Source: Halomonas binhaiensis
Lineage (GTDB): Bacteria; Pseudomonadota; Gammaproteobacteria; Pseudomonadales; Halomonadaceae
Reading direction: 5' to 3'
DNA length: 64,000 bases
NCBI RefSeq assembly: GCF_008329985.2
Contig: NZ_CP038437.2
Location: 124,001-188,000 of the forward strand
The notes below the pieces were generated by a model. It ran no database searches. It worked only from the letters and a program-made list of their open reading frames with translations, and had not been told where the DNA came from. The translations under genes were made by a program, and so were the position numbers. Positions 27,680 to 36,259 of the stretch are shown one piece after another. The stretch's first letter is position 1; the number at the start of each line of letters is the position of its first letter.

Positions 27680-27916
27680 ATTCGCGCCACCGGCTGACTG
27701 ATACACAGGCACCGGAAGGCAATCGGCCTGCCATCAAGATAAAGCGGGAGGGCGCGCATGGCGGCTATTGCAATAGGCTGAGCCGGTGACCATGTCCCCG
27801 TTCGCCAACTGCGGCAGGTAGGGCGTCTTGACGACAGGGAGACCGTGGCAGGGAAGCACAGAAACAGCCGTCTGGTCGGCCATCAAGAACGGAACACAGG
27901 GCTTTCGAGTGGTCAT
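27672..27916 (-). pseudogene. betC: choline-sulfatase fragment (frameshifted, truncated)
   Basis: From 27916 the frame reads MTTRKPCVPFLMADQ, then VVKTPYLPQLANG and SAYCNS, the BetC/sulfatase N-terminus. A one-base loss after CNS shifts the frame. In the next frame the catalytic box follows as C-A-P-S-R-F, then LMAGRLPSG, matching the BetC MAGQLPS segment. After another shift V-Y-x-x-A appears where BetC has VYDNAA. Homology then stops at the tandem repeat, so only about 80 of some 500 codons remain. The intact gene would have released choline from choline-O-sulfate. It lies just upstream of the BCCT carrier, which may once have been its partner. Confidence 0.75.
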
Positions 27917-28145
27917 GTCGAGAGTTCCTGAAGCGGTAAAGTGATAATAGCTTCCCTAGTCTCGTCATGAATCCATAGGCCTGTAAAGTCCCTGTTTTTT
28001 AATGTTTCACATTAGCTCTACTAATGTTTTTGGGTAAGTGGATGAAGTAGCGCAATAATGATCTGTGATCCTGGTCGAGTCGATCAATGTACGCCCGCAC
28101 CCTCGCCGCTGATGTCCCATTCCTCGGCAGGGTGACGCAGTGACA
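27917..28145. other. non-coding gap between tmpB-like gene and betC fragment
   Basis: AT-rich near 27980-28060, without a recognisable gene. It may hold the former betC promoter and the tmpAB 3' end. No terminator with a T run was found. Confidence 0.4.
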
Positions 28146-28733
28146 TCATGGCTCCAGCGAATGTTCTTCACCGATTACCTCAGGATCGAAGGGAGCGCGG
28201 GAGAACACCCTCCGCAACATGGGTTCAAAGTGCGCCAGTGATGGTGTGGGATAATCCGGATCAAACGCCGCCTGGTCGTAGCGCTCGCAGAAATCCACAC
28301 AACTCTGGTACCAAGGGTGGTCTCTGTAGCGGTCGCGCTCGTTCGGGTCGTCGCCGAAATGATGGGCGTAATAGAACTTCTGGAACAGGCCATGGTGATG
28401 TACCACCCAAGTGACCTCGCCGCGTACGTAAGGGCGGATGATGGCGGCGGCCAGCTGCGAGTGGTTGTAGGGCGCCAACTCGTCACCGAGGTCGTGCAGC
28501 AGGGCGCCGATGATCATGTCTTCATCGGCACCGTCCGCTTCGGCTCGTGAGGCCGACTGCAATGAATGCTCCAGGCGTGTCACCTGGTAACCGCTCAGGC
28601 TGTGCTCAAGGTTGCGAAGTGCCTGCAGTAGGCGATCTGCAAGGCCCTGGTTGAACTTGTCCTCCAGGTGCTCAAGAAAGACATACTCTTCTCGGGTGCC
28701 CTCTTTCATCTGCCGAAATGCAACCTGTTCCAT
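28146..28733 (-). CDS. tmpB: HD-domain oxygenase, TmpB/PhnZ-like
   Basis: The 195-residue HD-domain protein has the diiron ligands of PhnZ-type mixed-valent oxygenases in order: His56 (RLEHSLQ), His80-Asp81 (LLHDLGD), His91, His112-114 (VVHHHG) and Asp153 (RYDQ). The stretch LEHSLQ...GAD..M...ALLHDLG is nearly that of PhnZ. Such enzymes use O2 to break the C-P bond of a 1-hydroxyphosphonate; TmpB converts the hydroxylated 2-(trimethylamino)ethylphosphonate to glycine betaine and phosphate. It starts directly after the stop of the dioxygenase gene (TGA-ATG), so the two are translated together. Substrate choice between aminoethyl- and trimethylaminoethyl-phosphonate is inferred. Confidence 0.75.
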   Translation of the reverse strand: MEQVAFRQMKEGTREEYVFLEHLEDKFNQGLADRLLQALRNLEHSLSGYQVTRLEHSLQSASRAEADGADEDMIIGALLHDLGDELAPYNHSQLAAAIIRPYVRGEVTWVVHHHGLFQKFYYAHHFGDDPNERDRYRDHPWYQSCVDFCERYDQAAFDPDYPTPSLAHFEPMLRRVFSRAPFDPEVIGEEHSLEP

Positions 28734-29867
28734 TCAGGCAACCTCCTCGATCGAATCACGATGCTTCATGAGACTGGCGAAACGCTCACGCGGGCCGTCG
28801 GTATCAAGGTAGCAACCCTGCAGATGACGCAGCCCTTCGTTGGTCTCGTAGCTGGTACGCCCATGTAGCACACGGCTGTTGTCGAACAGCATCAGTTCGC
28901 CAGCGTGGAGGGCGAAACGCACCTCGTAGGCCGGGTCCGAGAACAGCTGGCCGAGTCGCTGACGGGCGCGATGAAACAGACGGACCTGGTCATCGGGAAG
29001 CAAGGGCAGGGCATCCAGGCGTGGACTGTAGTGAACGCCCGTGGGATGACCTTCATCGTCGGTCTGGATCATGGTGCGGTGGGAGATGAGCTCGGTTCCG
29101 GCATCGACAAAGCGAAAGCGTACCGGAATGGTCTTGAGCAGGGCGTAGCCCTCTGGAGTTTCGTGGCGCAGCTGCTCAAGCACTTTTAGGCTATCGACCA
29201 GTGTCGACAGGCCACCGGTGGTTTCGTTGACCAGGCAATGGAGTAGCTGGATGCCCGGTACCGGGTTGCGATACGGATTGTCGGTATGTGGGCCGAGGGC
29301 AACGCTGCGATAGGCCAGGTCATTACCGCTTGGTCGTGAGTAGACTTCGAAGTAGCGCCCGAAGTTGGTTTCCTTGACATAGCCGTAGTATCCGCCGACC
29401 TGAAGAATATGCTCAGGGTCTGTCGGTACACGGTAGAGGACGATGTAACCGTAGCGCAGATAGGCGTCCAGCGAGGCCCGGAAGTAGGCCTGATCTTCCT
29501 GTATCCGTTGCCAGTCGAAGCGTACCTGGTCCTGATTCAGGCTGGCATCCCAGGGTTCGGGGGAAGGGAACGTCGCATTGTCATTCAGCTCACTGGCCAG
29601 CAAGCGAAGGTCATAGGTCTCACGATGCCCATCACTGAATGCCAGGGCCGCGTGACTCTCGTCAATCCATGTCGCGCTCTCTAGCGTCAGTGCCACGTCG
29701 ATAGCGTGGGAGTCGAACAGGCGCTGCTGGGTCATGGGCTCCAGCTGGTCGGGGGCCTGAGTTCGTTCACGCAGCCATAATGGGCTGATTTTCCGTGACT
29801 GCTCTCCGTCATCGAGCATGATGGATGGCGGCTGCTCGTGAATGACGAATGCATGATGGGCGGGCAT
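28734..29867 (-). CDS. tmpA: Fe(II)/2-oxoglutarate dioxygenase, TmpA/gamma-butyrobetaine hydroxylase-like
   Basis: The 377-residue protein has an N-terminal GBBH-like domain (about 15-95, SPLWLRERTQ) and a TauD-type jelly roll. Iron ligands fit His194-x-Asp196 (GPHTDNPYR) and His335 (RVLHGRTSY); an Arg near 347 can bind 2-oxoglutarate. TmpA and PhnY-type enzymes hydroxylate the carbon next to phosphorus, making the substrate for the HD oxygenase encoded right after it. A carnitine-type role (gamma-butyrobetaine hydroxylation) is the main alternative; the HD partner argues for a phosphonate. A LysR gene lies 160 bases upstream on the same strand. Confidence 0.77.
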   Translation of the reverse strand: MPAHHAFVIHEQPPSIMLDDGEQSRKISPLWLRERTQAPDQLEPMTQQRLFDSHAIDVALTLESATWIDESHAALAFSDGHRETYDLRLLASELNDNATFPSPEPWDASLNQDQVRFDWQRIQEDQAYFRASLDAYLRYGYIVLYRVPTDPEHILQVGGYYGYVKETNFGRYFEVYSRPSGNDLAYRSVALGPHTDNPYRNPVPGIQLLHCLVNETTGGLSTLVDSLKVLEQLRHETPEGYALLKTIPVRFRFVDAGTELISHRTMIQTDDEGHPTGVHYSPRLDALPLLPDDQVRLFHRARQRLGQLFSDPAYEVRFALHAGELMLFDNSRVLHGRTSYETNEGLRHLQGCYLDTDGPRERFASLMKHRDSIEEVA

Positions 29868-30027
29868 GTCGGATATCCTCTTTTGGCTTCTGTCATCACG
29901 CAGGTGGTCACTGGCATGGTGACGAGAGAACTGCCGCCCGAGTAGAGTCGGTAGCTTATCCTGGGGTATGCAGATTCCTTATGCCTGGCCAAGGTGGATG
30001 AATGCGCCGCAGCGCGTTCCTTATCCC

Positions 30028-30927
30028 TTACCGCCGGACGGCGTTGATTAGCCAGTCACTGATCGGCTCGATGACCGTGCTGCGATGATGCTTGACGCTG
30101 AGCCAGTAGCCATAGTCCTCACGAGTTACCTGCGGGCCTAATGCAACCAGTTGTCCGCTTGCCAGATAGTCCTCCACGAGTATCGACCAGCCCAATGCCA
30201 CCCCCTGGTGGGCAAGTGCGGCATTCAGCAGCAACGCGTAGTTGCGGTAGGCGAAGACGTCATCTCCGGGTGTCAGGCCAAGCCCAGCATGCCGACACCA
30301 CTGGGCCCAGTCGAGCCAGCGAGGATCCTTGATATCCTGATGGAGCAAGGAGAGGTGGGGGAGGTCCGACGCTGTCAGCACGGCGCTCAGGCCGCGCTCC
30401 TTCGCATAGTCGGGGCTACAGATGGGAAAGACCGCTTCGCTGGCTACCAGCCGCCCCTTGTCCTGCGGTACGTAAGGGCCAAAGCGAATCGCGATATCGG
30501 CTGCTTGCATTTCTGGATCATCAACTCGGTCGATGGGCGCCAGCTTGAAGGTGAAATCAGGAAAGGCCCTTTTGAGAGCGGGAAGGCGAGGCAGGAGCCA
30601 GAGGTGTGTGAAGCCTGAGCCGGCAGCGATCACTATCGATGGTGATGGTCGATTACCATGGTGGGTCAGTTGCTCGCAGGCTTCACGAATCCCTTTGAGG
30701 TTGGGCGCTATCTCACGATAGAAGCGCTCTCCTTGGGTAGTAAGGTTCAAGCGACTACCCTGGCGATCAAAAAGCGGCAATCCTAGAAGTTCTTCCAAGG
30801 CCCGAATACGTTGCGAGATGGCTGGCTGGGTGGTGCGTTCCTCTTCAGCCGCCGCGGTCATCGACCCCAGGCGTGCGGTGGCTTCGAAAGCAATCAGCGA
30901 TTGCATGGAAGGAGGTTTATCACTCAC
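30028..30927 (-). CDS. LysR-family regulator, GcvA-like
   Basis: The 299-residue LysR regulator has its winged HTH at about 8-66 (FEATARLGSMTAAAEEERTTQPAISQRI) and a GcvA-type effector domain with DIAIRFGPY near 140 and LAHQGVALGWSILVEDYL near 245. It lies directly upstream of the tmpA/tmpB-like pair in the same direction, so it is the likely phosphonate-responsive regulator of that pair. The ligand is unknown. Confidence 0.87.
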   Translation of the reverse strand: MSDKPPSMQSLIAFEATARLGSMTAAAEEERTTQPAISQRIRALEELLGLPLFDRQGSRLNLTTQGERFYREIAPNLKGIREACEQLTHHGNRPSPSIVIAAGSGFTHLWLLPRLPALKRAFPDFTFKLAPIDRVDDPEMQAADIAIRFGPYVPQDKGRLVASEAVFPICSPDYAKERGLSAVLTASDLPHLSLLHQDIKDPRWLDWAQWCRHAGLGLTPGDDVFAYRNYALLLNAALAHQGVALGWSILVEDYLASGQLVALGPQVTREDYGYWLSVKHHRSTVIEPISDWLINAVRR

Positions 30928-31289
30928 AGGTAGGGCCTTGACTGCATGGAAACGAGTGCACCAGAGGTGAGGGAGACAATATCCCCCCGATCAATCACCT
31001 GACAAGGACAACTTTCGTGTATCTGATACGAGTCTGAGTGTCCTAAGAGCTGCCCCTCTATCTCATGGGCCTCGTGGGTTGCCTATTCCATCTGCTCTTC
31101 AGACGCCAGGCGCTGTACGCTCCGTTCCTTTAATGCACAAGCCAGATCATGCACTACCATGGTGGAGACACTGTGTATGGCGGGCAGGGTGGCCTGCCTT
31201 GAGCTGTCGGAGGCTCTGGCAATGCATTGGGGCTTCAAAGATGACACAGTGCCCAATGTCACACGGACCATGCAAACAGGAGCTTTACC
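30928..31289. other. gene-free gap between LysR and GFA genes
   Basis: A 362-base divergent gap. On the - strand, 31083-31260 reads as a 57-residue tail (ending ERSVQRLASEEQME) that could be the remnant of a lost gene, but I recognise no family. The GFA ribosome binding site CAGGAG is at its right end. Confidence 0.3.
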
Positions 31290-31745
31290 ATGATCGACTG
31301 GACCTCTCGAACGGGTGGCTGCCGCTGTGGACGGCTGCGTTTTCGCATCACAGCACCTCCGATCATGACGATGGCTTGCCATTGCAAAGGATGTCAGCGC
31401 ATGACGGCCAGTGCCTTTTCGCTCAGCCTTACCGTAGCGAACGACGGCTTCAGCATTGAACAAGGACAGCCTGTGCGTGGTGGGGCTCAGGAAATAGAAG
31501 GGCTCGAACATTCCTTCTGTGATGACTGTAAAAGCTGGGTCTTCACACGCTTCCCCGAGGTGATGGGGGACTTCGTCAACGTGCGCAGCGCCATGCTGGA
31601 TGAGACGGCCGGTATCGAGCCCTTCATCGAAACCTGCACCGCCGAAGCACTCCCCTGGGCCAAGATCCCAGCCACTCACAGTTTCGAAGGCTTCCCGCCG
31701 GCCGATGCCTTTGTTTCACTAATGAGAGAATATGCAGCACGCTGA
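31290..31745 (+). CDS. GFA-family zinc protein
   Basis: The 151-residue protein is of the glutathione-dependent formaldehyde-activating (GFA/CENP-V) family. The zinc ligands are visible as GGCRCG at 9-14, CHCKGC at 30-35 and FCDDC near 78. Family members bind two zinc ions; the founding enzyme adds glutathione to formaldehyde, but most members have unknown substrates. CAGGAG precedes the ATG by 8 bases. Its start region has a decayed relative at 15306-15351. Confidence 0.88.
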   Translation: MIDWTSRTGGCRCGRLRFRITAPPIMTMACHCKGCQRMTASAFSLSLTVANDGFSIEQGQPVRGGAQEIEGLEHSFCDDCKSWVFTRFPEVMGDFVNVRSAMLDETAGIEPFIETCTAEALPWAKIPATHSFEGFPPADAFVSLMREYAAR

Positions 31746-31865
31746 TACATGTGCTGCTTTTACTTTTCTGCTCGATAAGTGCTGCATCGTGCGCTTCTCG
31801 GCATACACTTACTCTTGTCCTGCGCAGCCCTGCTGCGAAAACGCATCAAGACCAAGGAGAGCATC

Positions 31866-32291
31866 ATGTCGATTGAACAAGTGCTGTATAGAGCCGAGGC
31901 CACTGCCGTTGGAGGCCGTGAGGGAAATGCCGAATCCTCGGACGGTGTCTTGAAGGTTCAGCTATCCACACCGAAGGAGTTGGGTGGTGCAGGAGGACCG
32001 GGTACCAATCCCGAGCAGCTGTTTGCCGCTGGCTATTCCGCTTGTTTCCTCGGTGCGCTGAAATTTGTCGCGGCCAACGAAAAGGTAACGTTGCCAAACG
32101 ATACCAGCATTACAGGCAAGGTCGGGATCGGTGCCATTCCCACTGGCTTCGGTATCGAGGTCGATCTACACATCAGCCTGCCAGGGCTGCCTCCTGAGCA
32201 GGCACAGGCGTTGATCGACAAGGCTCATGTCGTCTGCCCGTATTCCAACGCCACGCGCAACAACATCGATGTGCGCCTGCATCTCGCCTGA
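31866..32291 (+). CDS. ohr: organic hydroperoxide resistance protein
   Basis: A 141-residue Ohr/OsmC-type peroxidase. The two redox cysteines are Cys60 ([10 protein letters not shown]) and Cys124 ([11 protein letters not shown]), both in the Ohr context. It reduces organic and lipid hydroperoxides in the cytosol with lipoyl-type reductants. The start at 31866 has AAGGAGA 7 bases upstream; an ATG 29 codons earlier is not supported. No OhrR gene is beside it. Confidence 0.94.
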   Translation: MSIEQVLYRAEATAVGGREGNAESSDGVLKVQLSTPKELGGAGGPGTNPEQLFAAGYSACFLGALKFVAANEKVTLPNDTSITGKVGIGAIPTGFGIEVDLHISLPGLPPEQAQALIDKAHVVCPYSNATRNNIDVRLHLA

Positions 32292-32342
32292 ATGTCTGCC
32301 CTGTTGCACGATGGGGCTTTCCCATCATAGGTAGAAAGCGAG

Positions 32343-32373
32343 AATGATCGCGGCAGTGCTTGTCGCGATCATT
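32343..32373. terminator. hairpin between convergent genes
   Basis: AATGATCGCG pairs with CGCGATCATT (10 bp, 11-base loop), with T-rich flanks on the left when read in the - direction. It separates ohr from the large HrpF/NolX-like gene. A smaller hairpin (GATGGG/CCCATC) precedes it at 32310-32326. Confidence 0.65.
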
Positions 32374-32405
32374 TCAGGCTTGGCACCGCCAGAACTCGCG
32401 GAACG

Positions 32406-35400
32406 TTATGACAGCTCCCCCTGGCCTTTGGCTTTTTCCAACCAAAGGGCGATGTCCTCGTCGCTGAACATATCGTCTCTGGTTCTTTCTCCGTAGCGCA
32501 TGGTGTCCAGCAAGTCCATGAAGCGTGGATGATCGAGCATGAACTGAGCCGCTTCCTGCTCTTGAGGACTCCAGTTACCTTCTTCACCCTTGGCGATCTT
32601 TTTCAGGTCATCAATACTGACGATCATATCTCCGCCAAATTGCTGCCCCCACGCTTCCCAGTTTCCATCAATGACATCGATGATATCGCGATTTTCTTCA
32701 TAGAAAGATGCTCCAAATACGCTAAGGGCATTGTTATGAAGCGCTTCATTGAGGCGGTTGCTCGATGAACCATTTTCCGATGGCGTCGAGGTAAAGTTTT
32801 CCCACTCGCTTTGCTGATATTTGAAAATACTTTCGTCCATAGGTGCATCGCGACCACCATAGTGATGAAAGGAGTAGCGTGCATATTCGACCTTGTCACC
32901 CCAGTCTGACTGCAGCAGGCCGATATTGGCCAGATCCTTGAACCACTGGCCTTCCTTGTCGGTGGCTTGCTGTTTTTTATCATGCTCGACAAAGAAGCTG
33001 ATGATGCTGCCAATCACCCCCAATACGGCAGTAAGGAGAAACAGCGGACCTGTAAGCGCGGCCCCGAGCGTACTCCCCATGAAGCCTGCTACACCGCTTG
33101 CACCTGCAATGAGACCGATGCCACCGGTAGCCACATCTATACCGCCCTGGGCCTTGGTGAGCTCGTGCCCCGACTGAATGCCATTGTTGATGGTAAAGGC
33201 CCCGAGGACGATGCCGGCGATGCCCCCTGCAATATCGGTAGCAGGTCCAATAACCTTCAGGGCAGAAGCGGCCAGCTTGGACGCAATGCCTGGTGCCACC
33301 TTGGTGCCGCCCTTGGCTTCAATGGATTCAGATATCAGGCTTTCGAGCTTATCTCCATTGGGGAAGTCCGAGTACACGGCTTCCTTCATGGAAGAATAAT
33401 TAGTTGAAAGCTTTTCATAGATGGCTTTTTTAATATCTTCTGATATCGGTGTTCCTGCAGCATTTTTAAACTTTCCAAGATCGATGCTCTTGTCCTTTCC
33501 CCATATTTCAGGGACGGATTTATCCAGACCAAGGAAATCTATCAGATTACCTTTTCCAAGGGTTTCTGCTACGGCACTACCGAGTTTGACGAAGTGTTCT
33601 GAACCACCGGCAAAGCTGAGGAAATCTCTTGCAATTCCGAGGCGCTCCAAGGGCTCGTCACCAAGCTGTCCACCCTTGCCAACCAACTGATAAATACCTG
33701 AGAAAAGGGAGACACCACTGCTGAGTGAGCCAAGAAGTCCCTTCTGGTTGAGAAAATCAAGAATCTTACCGATATTTCCACGCTCAGCCACAGAGAGATA
33801 TGTCCCGGAGGCGAGGGCCGTATTGATATCCGCCTGGCTGATCTTGCCGTGCCACTCAAACTTTTCTCCCAGCTCCTTGAGCGCCTTATCCACATCCCCT
33901 GCGGTCTTGTTGTTGCCAAGCGTCTCGTTGATGAATTTTTCATAGGTGGATTGAAGTCGGCGGGGCATATCAATCCCACCCTTGATCAATCCCTTGATGA
34001 GCAAGAACAGGTCCTTGGTGGCTAGGGCCTGATTCTCTTCTGTCACCTTGCTTGCGTCACCCATGATGGCATTAAGGTCGACGATCAATGCATCACGCTG
34101 GATCTTTTGTGCTGCACGAGTTGCGGCATCTTCATCGAATACCGCGAGGGAGCTGAGCACGTTGTTCAAGTCTTGCATTGCTGCTTCATCAAGCCCCTGG
34201 TTTTTCAGGGACTCAAGGTATTTTATATACTCTGGATTTTCGACGAGATCTCTCAGCTGGCTTTCAATCTGTTCCTTGTTATCAAGCTTGGTCAGGGCGC
34301 TGTTGATCTTTTCCTTGTAATCACTATGAATGGTTTCATTGCTGAACAAGGATGTCAGCTCTTCTACAAGCTTGGGGCCGTCGATGATGTCGTGCATGTC
34401 GGCGGCAGTCAGTTGGGTGGGGTCATCGTCGAACTTTCTGGTTGTTCCAACGACAAGGTCGCCAAATATCTTGTCAACCTTTTCTTCATAGCCGGTGATG
34501 GAGTGGCCATTCTGGTAGGCAGCTTGTGCTTCTATCGCAATGACCAATTTAGCGCGTGGATCATCCTTGTTGACCTTTCCGTCTTCAAGAAGCTGGCGAT
34601 AGTCGTCGAGCAAGGACTTTGTGGCTAACTCACCAACGCTCATGGTGGGAGAGCCATTGTCGTTTTCGTCGACATGGACGCCAGTATCCATATTCATGAC
34701 GTCTATGTCGCTTGGCTTGGGAAGGCTAAAGGTCTCACGGCCCGTGTCACGGGTGCTATCTATATTGAACCAACTATTCGACGTTTCGCTGACCTTGTCA
34801 TAGAGCTGTGGGCTGATTTCTTTGGAAACAATGAATTTTCCTTCGCTTGTTTCATAGCGAATCAAGCCATTACCCAGTTCTTCTACACTGCCAACAACCG
34901 TAATATCACCCTGCTCAAGGTAGTCATTGGGACCAGAAAGCTGGTAGCCATCCCTTATGCTGTCATTGATGATATCGTGAGTTTCTTTGGCTTGCTCTAC
35001 CTTGCCGAATAGTTCAGGAGTCAGGTCCTTTGACACAACTACCTTGTCACCACTCTCGGTCTGATAGGTGATTATATCGGCGCCGATTTCGAGCTGCTTG
35101 TACTGAGTAGGTCCTGGTGCCGTGTCATCATGACCTGCAAGCGTTGCCCCATTTCTCTCGGCCTGCTCAATTGCACCACGCTTGTCAGGGTTGGTGAGTA
35201 TTTCATGCATGCCGCTGAGGTAGGTGTATAGGTCGGGGTTGCTGTCATACGACACGACCACCTTGTCATCGCCATTCTGGTAGCGTATCAGACCCGGTCC
35301 CATTTCCCCTTCAGGTCCCACAGTAGTGCCCGCGACAGGAGGCCAGGAGGCTTCCTGGTCACCCAGCCGATAGCCTTGCTCTTCGCTTATATTGATTCCC

Positions 35401-35792
35401 TTCAATTGCGCGTAGTCATGACTGACCTTGGCATACAGCTCAGGGTTGTCGCTATCGCTGATAACGAATTTCTCACCTTTCTGATTTTCGTAGCGAATCA
35501 GTCCTGGTGCGACTTCATCAGGTGGGCCGATGTACAAGTAATCGATTAGCGCCTGTTCACCTTCAGCATCGGTTTCTGCATGCTGATAGCCTTCATTTTC
35601 GCTTTTTGAAATACCCTCTCGCAGCTTTTCATCGCTATCTGTCTCCTTCTCATGCGAGGCAGGATCAGGATCTTTCGCCGTCTTGTTTTTCAGACTCAAG
35701 TCATCAAGCGTCTTTTTCCATAGCGTCTGGTTGTCCGTATTATGCGGGCCTATTGGTGACTGGCTTGAGACTGAGTGATTTGGTGTTGTCAT
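32406..35792 (-). CDS. HrpF/NolX/HrpK-like putative type III translocon or effector protein
   Basis: The 1128-residue protein has no signal peptide and a polar, Ser/Asp/Lys-rich N-terminus. Four imperfect repeats follow, with cores of about 30 residues near 96-123, 166-192, 238-265 and 308-333 (pattern G-L-I-R-Y...G...V-S...P-x-L-Y), spaced about 70 apart. The middle is helical. Near 830-960 are Ala/Gly-rich hydrophobic helices (GIAGIVLGAFTI, LLTAVLGVIGSIISFFV). The C-terminus has ARYSFHHYGGRD, ESIFKYQQSEW and LDTMRYGER. N-terminal repeats plus C-terminal hydrophobic segments is the HrpF/NolX plan; those proteins are about 600-800 residues, so this is long. No secretion apparatus is in the window. 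An RTX-independent adhesin or toxin is the alternative. Confidence 0.5.
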   Translation of the reverse strand: MTTPNHSVSSQSPIGPHNTDNQTLWKKTLDDLSLKNKTAKDPDPASHEKETDSDEKLREGISKSENEGYQHAETDAEGEQALIDYLYIGPPDEVAPGLIRYENQKGEKFVISDSDNPELYAKVSHDYAQLKGINISEEQGYRLGDQEASWPPVAGTTVGPEGEMGPGLIRYQNGDDKVVVSYDSNPDLYTYLSGMHEILTNPDKRGAIEQAERNGATLAGHDDTAPGPTQYKQLEIGADIITYQTESGDKVVVSKDLTPELFGKVEQAKETHDIINDSIRDGYQLSGPNDYLEQGDITVVGSVEELGNGLIRYETSEGKFIVSKEISPQLYDKVSETSNSWFNIDSTRDTGRETFSLPKPSDIDVMNMDTGVHVDENDNGSPTMSVGELATKSLLDDYRQLLEDGKVNKDDPRAKLVIAIEAQAAYQNGHSITGYEEKVDKIFGDLVVGTTRKFDDDPTQLTAADMHDIIDGPKLVEELTSLFSNETIHSDYKEKINSALTKLDNKEQIESQLRDLVENPEYIKYLESLKNQGLDEAAMQDLNNVLSSLAVFDEDAATRAAQKIQRDALIVDLNAIMGDASKVTEENQALATKDLFLLIKGLIKGGIDMPRRLQSTYEKFINETLGNNKTAGDVDKALKELGEKFEWHGKISQADINTALASGTYLSVAERGNIGKILDFLNQKGLLGSLSSGVSLFSGIYQLVGKGGQLGDEPLERLGIARDFLSFAGGSEHFVKLGSAVAETLGKGNLIDFLGLDKSVPEIWGKDKSIDLGKFKNAAGTPISEDIKKAIYEKLSTNYSSMKEAVYSDFPNGDKLESLISESIEAKGGTKVAPGIASKLAASALKVIGPATDIAGGIAGIVLGAFTINNGIQSGHELTKAQGGIDVATGGIGLIAGASGVAGFMGSTLGAALTGPLFLLTAVLGVIGSIISFFVEHDKKQQATDKEGQWFKDLANIGLLQSDWGDKVEYARYSFHHYGGRDAPMDESIFKYQQSEWENFTSTPSENGSSSNRLNEALHNNALSVFGASFYEENRDIIDVIDGNWEAWGQQFGGDMIVSIDDLKKIAKGEEGNWSPQEQEAAQFMLDHPRFMDLLDTMRYGERTRDDMFSDEDIALWLEKAKGQGELS

Positions 35793-35889
35793 GGTGCATT
35801 CCTGCCAGGCTGATGGAGGCCAAACAAGTACCGGATCTTGTACTTTTATATATGCGATTTATGCTATCCACTTCAGCCAGGTTCAGAGT

Positions 35890-35909
35890 ATATTCTCACT
35901 AGAGAATAT
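35890..35909. promoter_or_regulatory. palindrome upstream of the HrpF/NolX-like gene
   Basis: ATATTCTC-ACTA-GAGAATAT is a perfect 8-bp inverted repeat about 98 bases before the gene start, in an AT-rich stretch. It could be an operator. No HrpL box (GGAACC-N16-CCAC) was seen near it. Confidence 0.45.
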
Positions 35910-35980
35910 TCCGTGGTTAAAAGGGAAGTCATTATATGAGAAGAAAACTCTATCGGTGTTTCTATTGGTGTTATAGGGAC

Positions 35981-36009
35981 TTCCGCCAACCATCCAGATG
36001 GTGGCGGAA
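35981..36009 (-). terminator. hairpin after the small gene
   Basis: TTCCGCC-A-ACCATC and GATGGT-GGCGGAA form a 13-bp stem with one bulged base, 46 bases after the small gene's stop on the - strand. The T run is poor. Confidence 0.5.
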
Positions 36010-36055
36010 ATCACAGGCCAGGGGTATGGCCACTACCCACCAGATATTGATGGCA

Positions 36056-36247
36056 TCAGTTATTGGGTCGAGATGACCTCGCAGTATCGACCTCTGTATT
36101 GCCTTCAGTCTTGGCCTTGCTCACTTCCATGGATTTTTTTGCAGCTTCTTCGAATACCTGCTTTAGCTGGTTGACATCGATACCTCCGCCACTACCAGCC
36201 CCTTCTATGGCAGCTTCTTTTCTTGATGTTAATTCGAAAAAGGACAT
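36056..36247 (-). CDS. small hydrophilic protein beside the HrpF/NolX-like gene
   Basis: The 63-residue protein starts MSFFELTSRKEAA. It has a Gly-rich hinge (GAGSGGGID) and one amphipathic helix (VNQLKQVFEEAAKKSMEVSKAK), then a polar tail. The size and shape recall type III needle, pilin or secreted accessory proteins, but no family is recognised. The start at 36247 has TGGAGA 6 bases upstream; an ATG 4 codons earlier overlaps that site. It is upstream of the large gene on the same strand, 263 bases away, and both are AT-richer than their neighbours. Confidence 0.6.
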   Translation of the reverse strand: MSFFELTSRKEAAIEGAGSGGGIDVNQLKQVFEEAAKKSMEVSKAKTEGNTEVDTARSSRPNN

Positions 36248-36259
36248 GGGGATCTCCAT

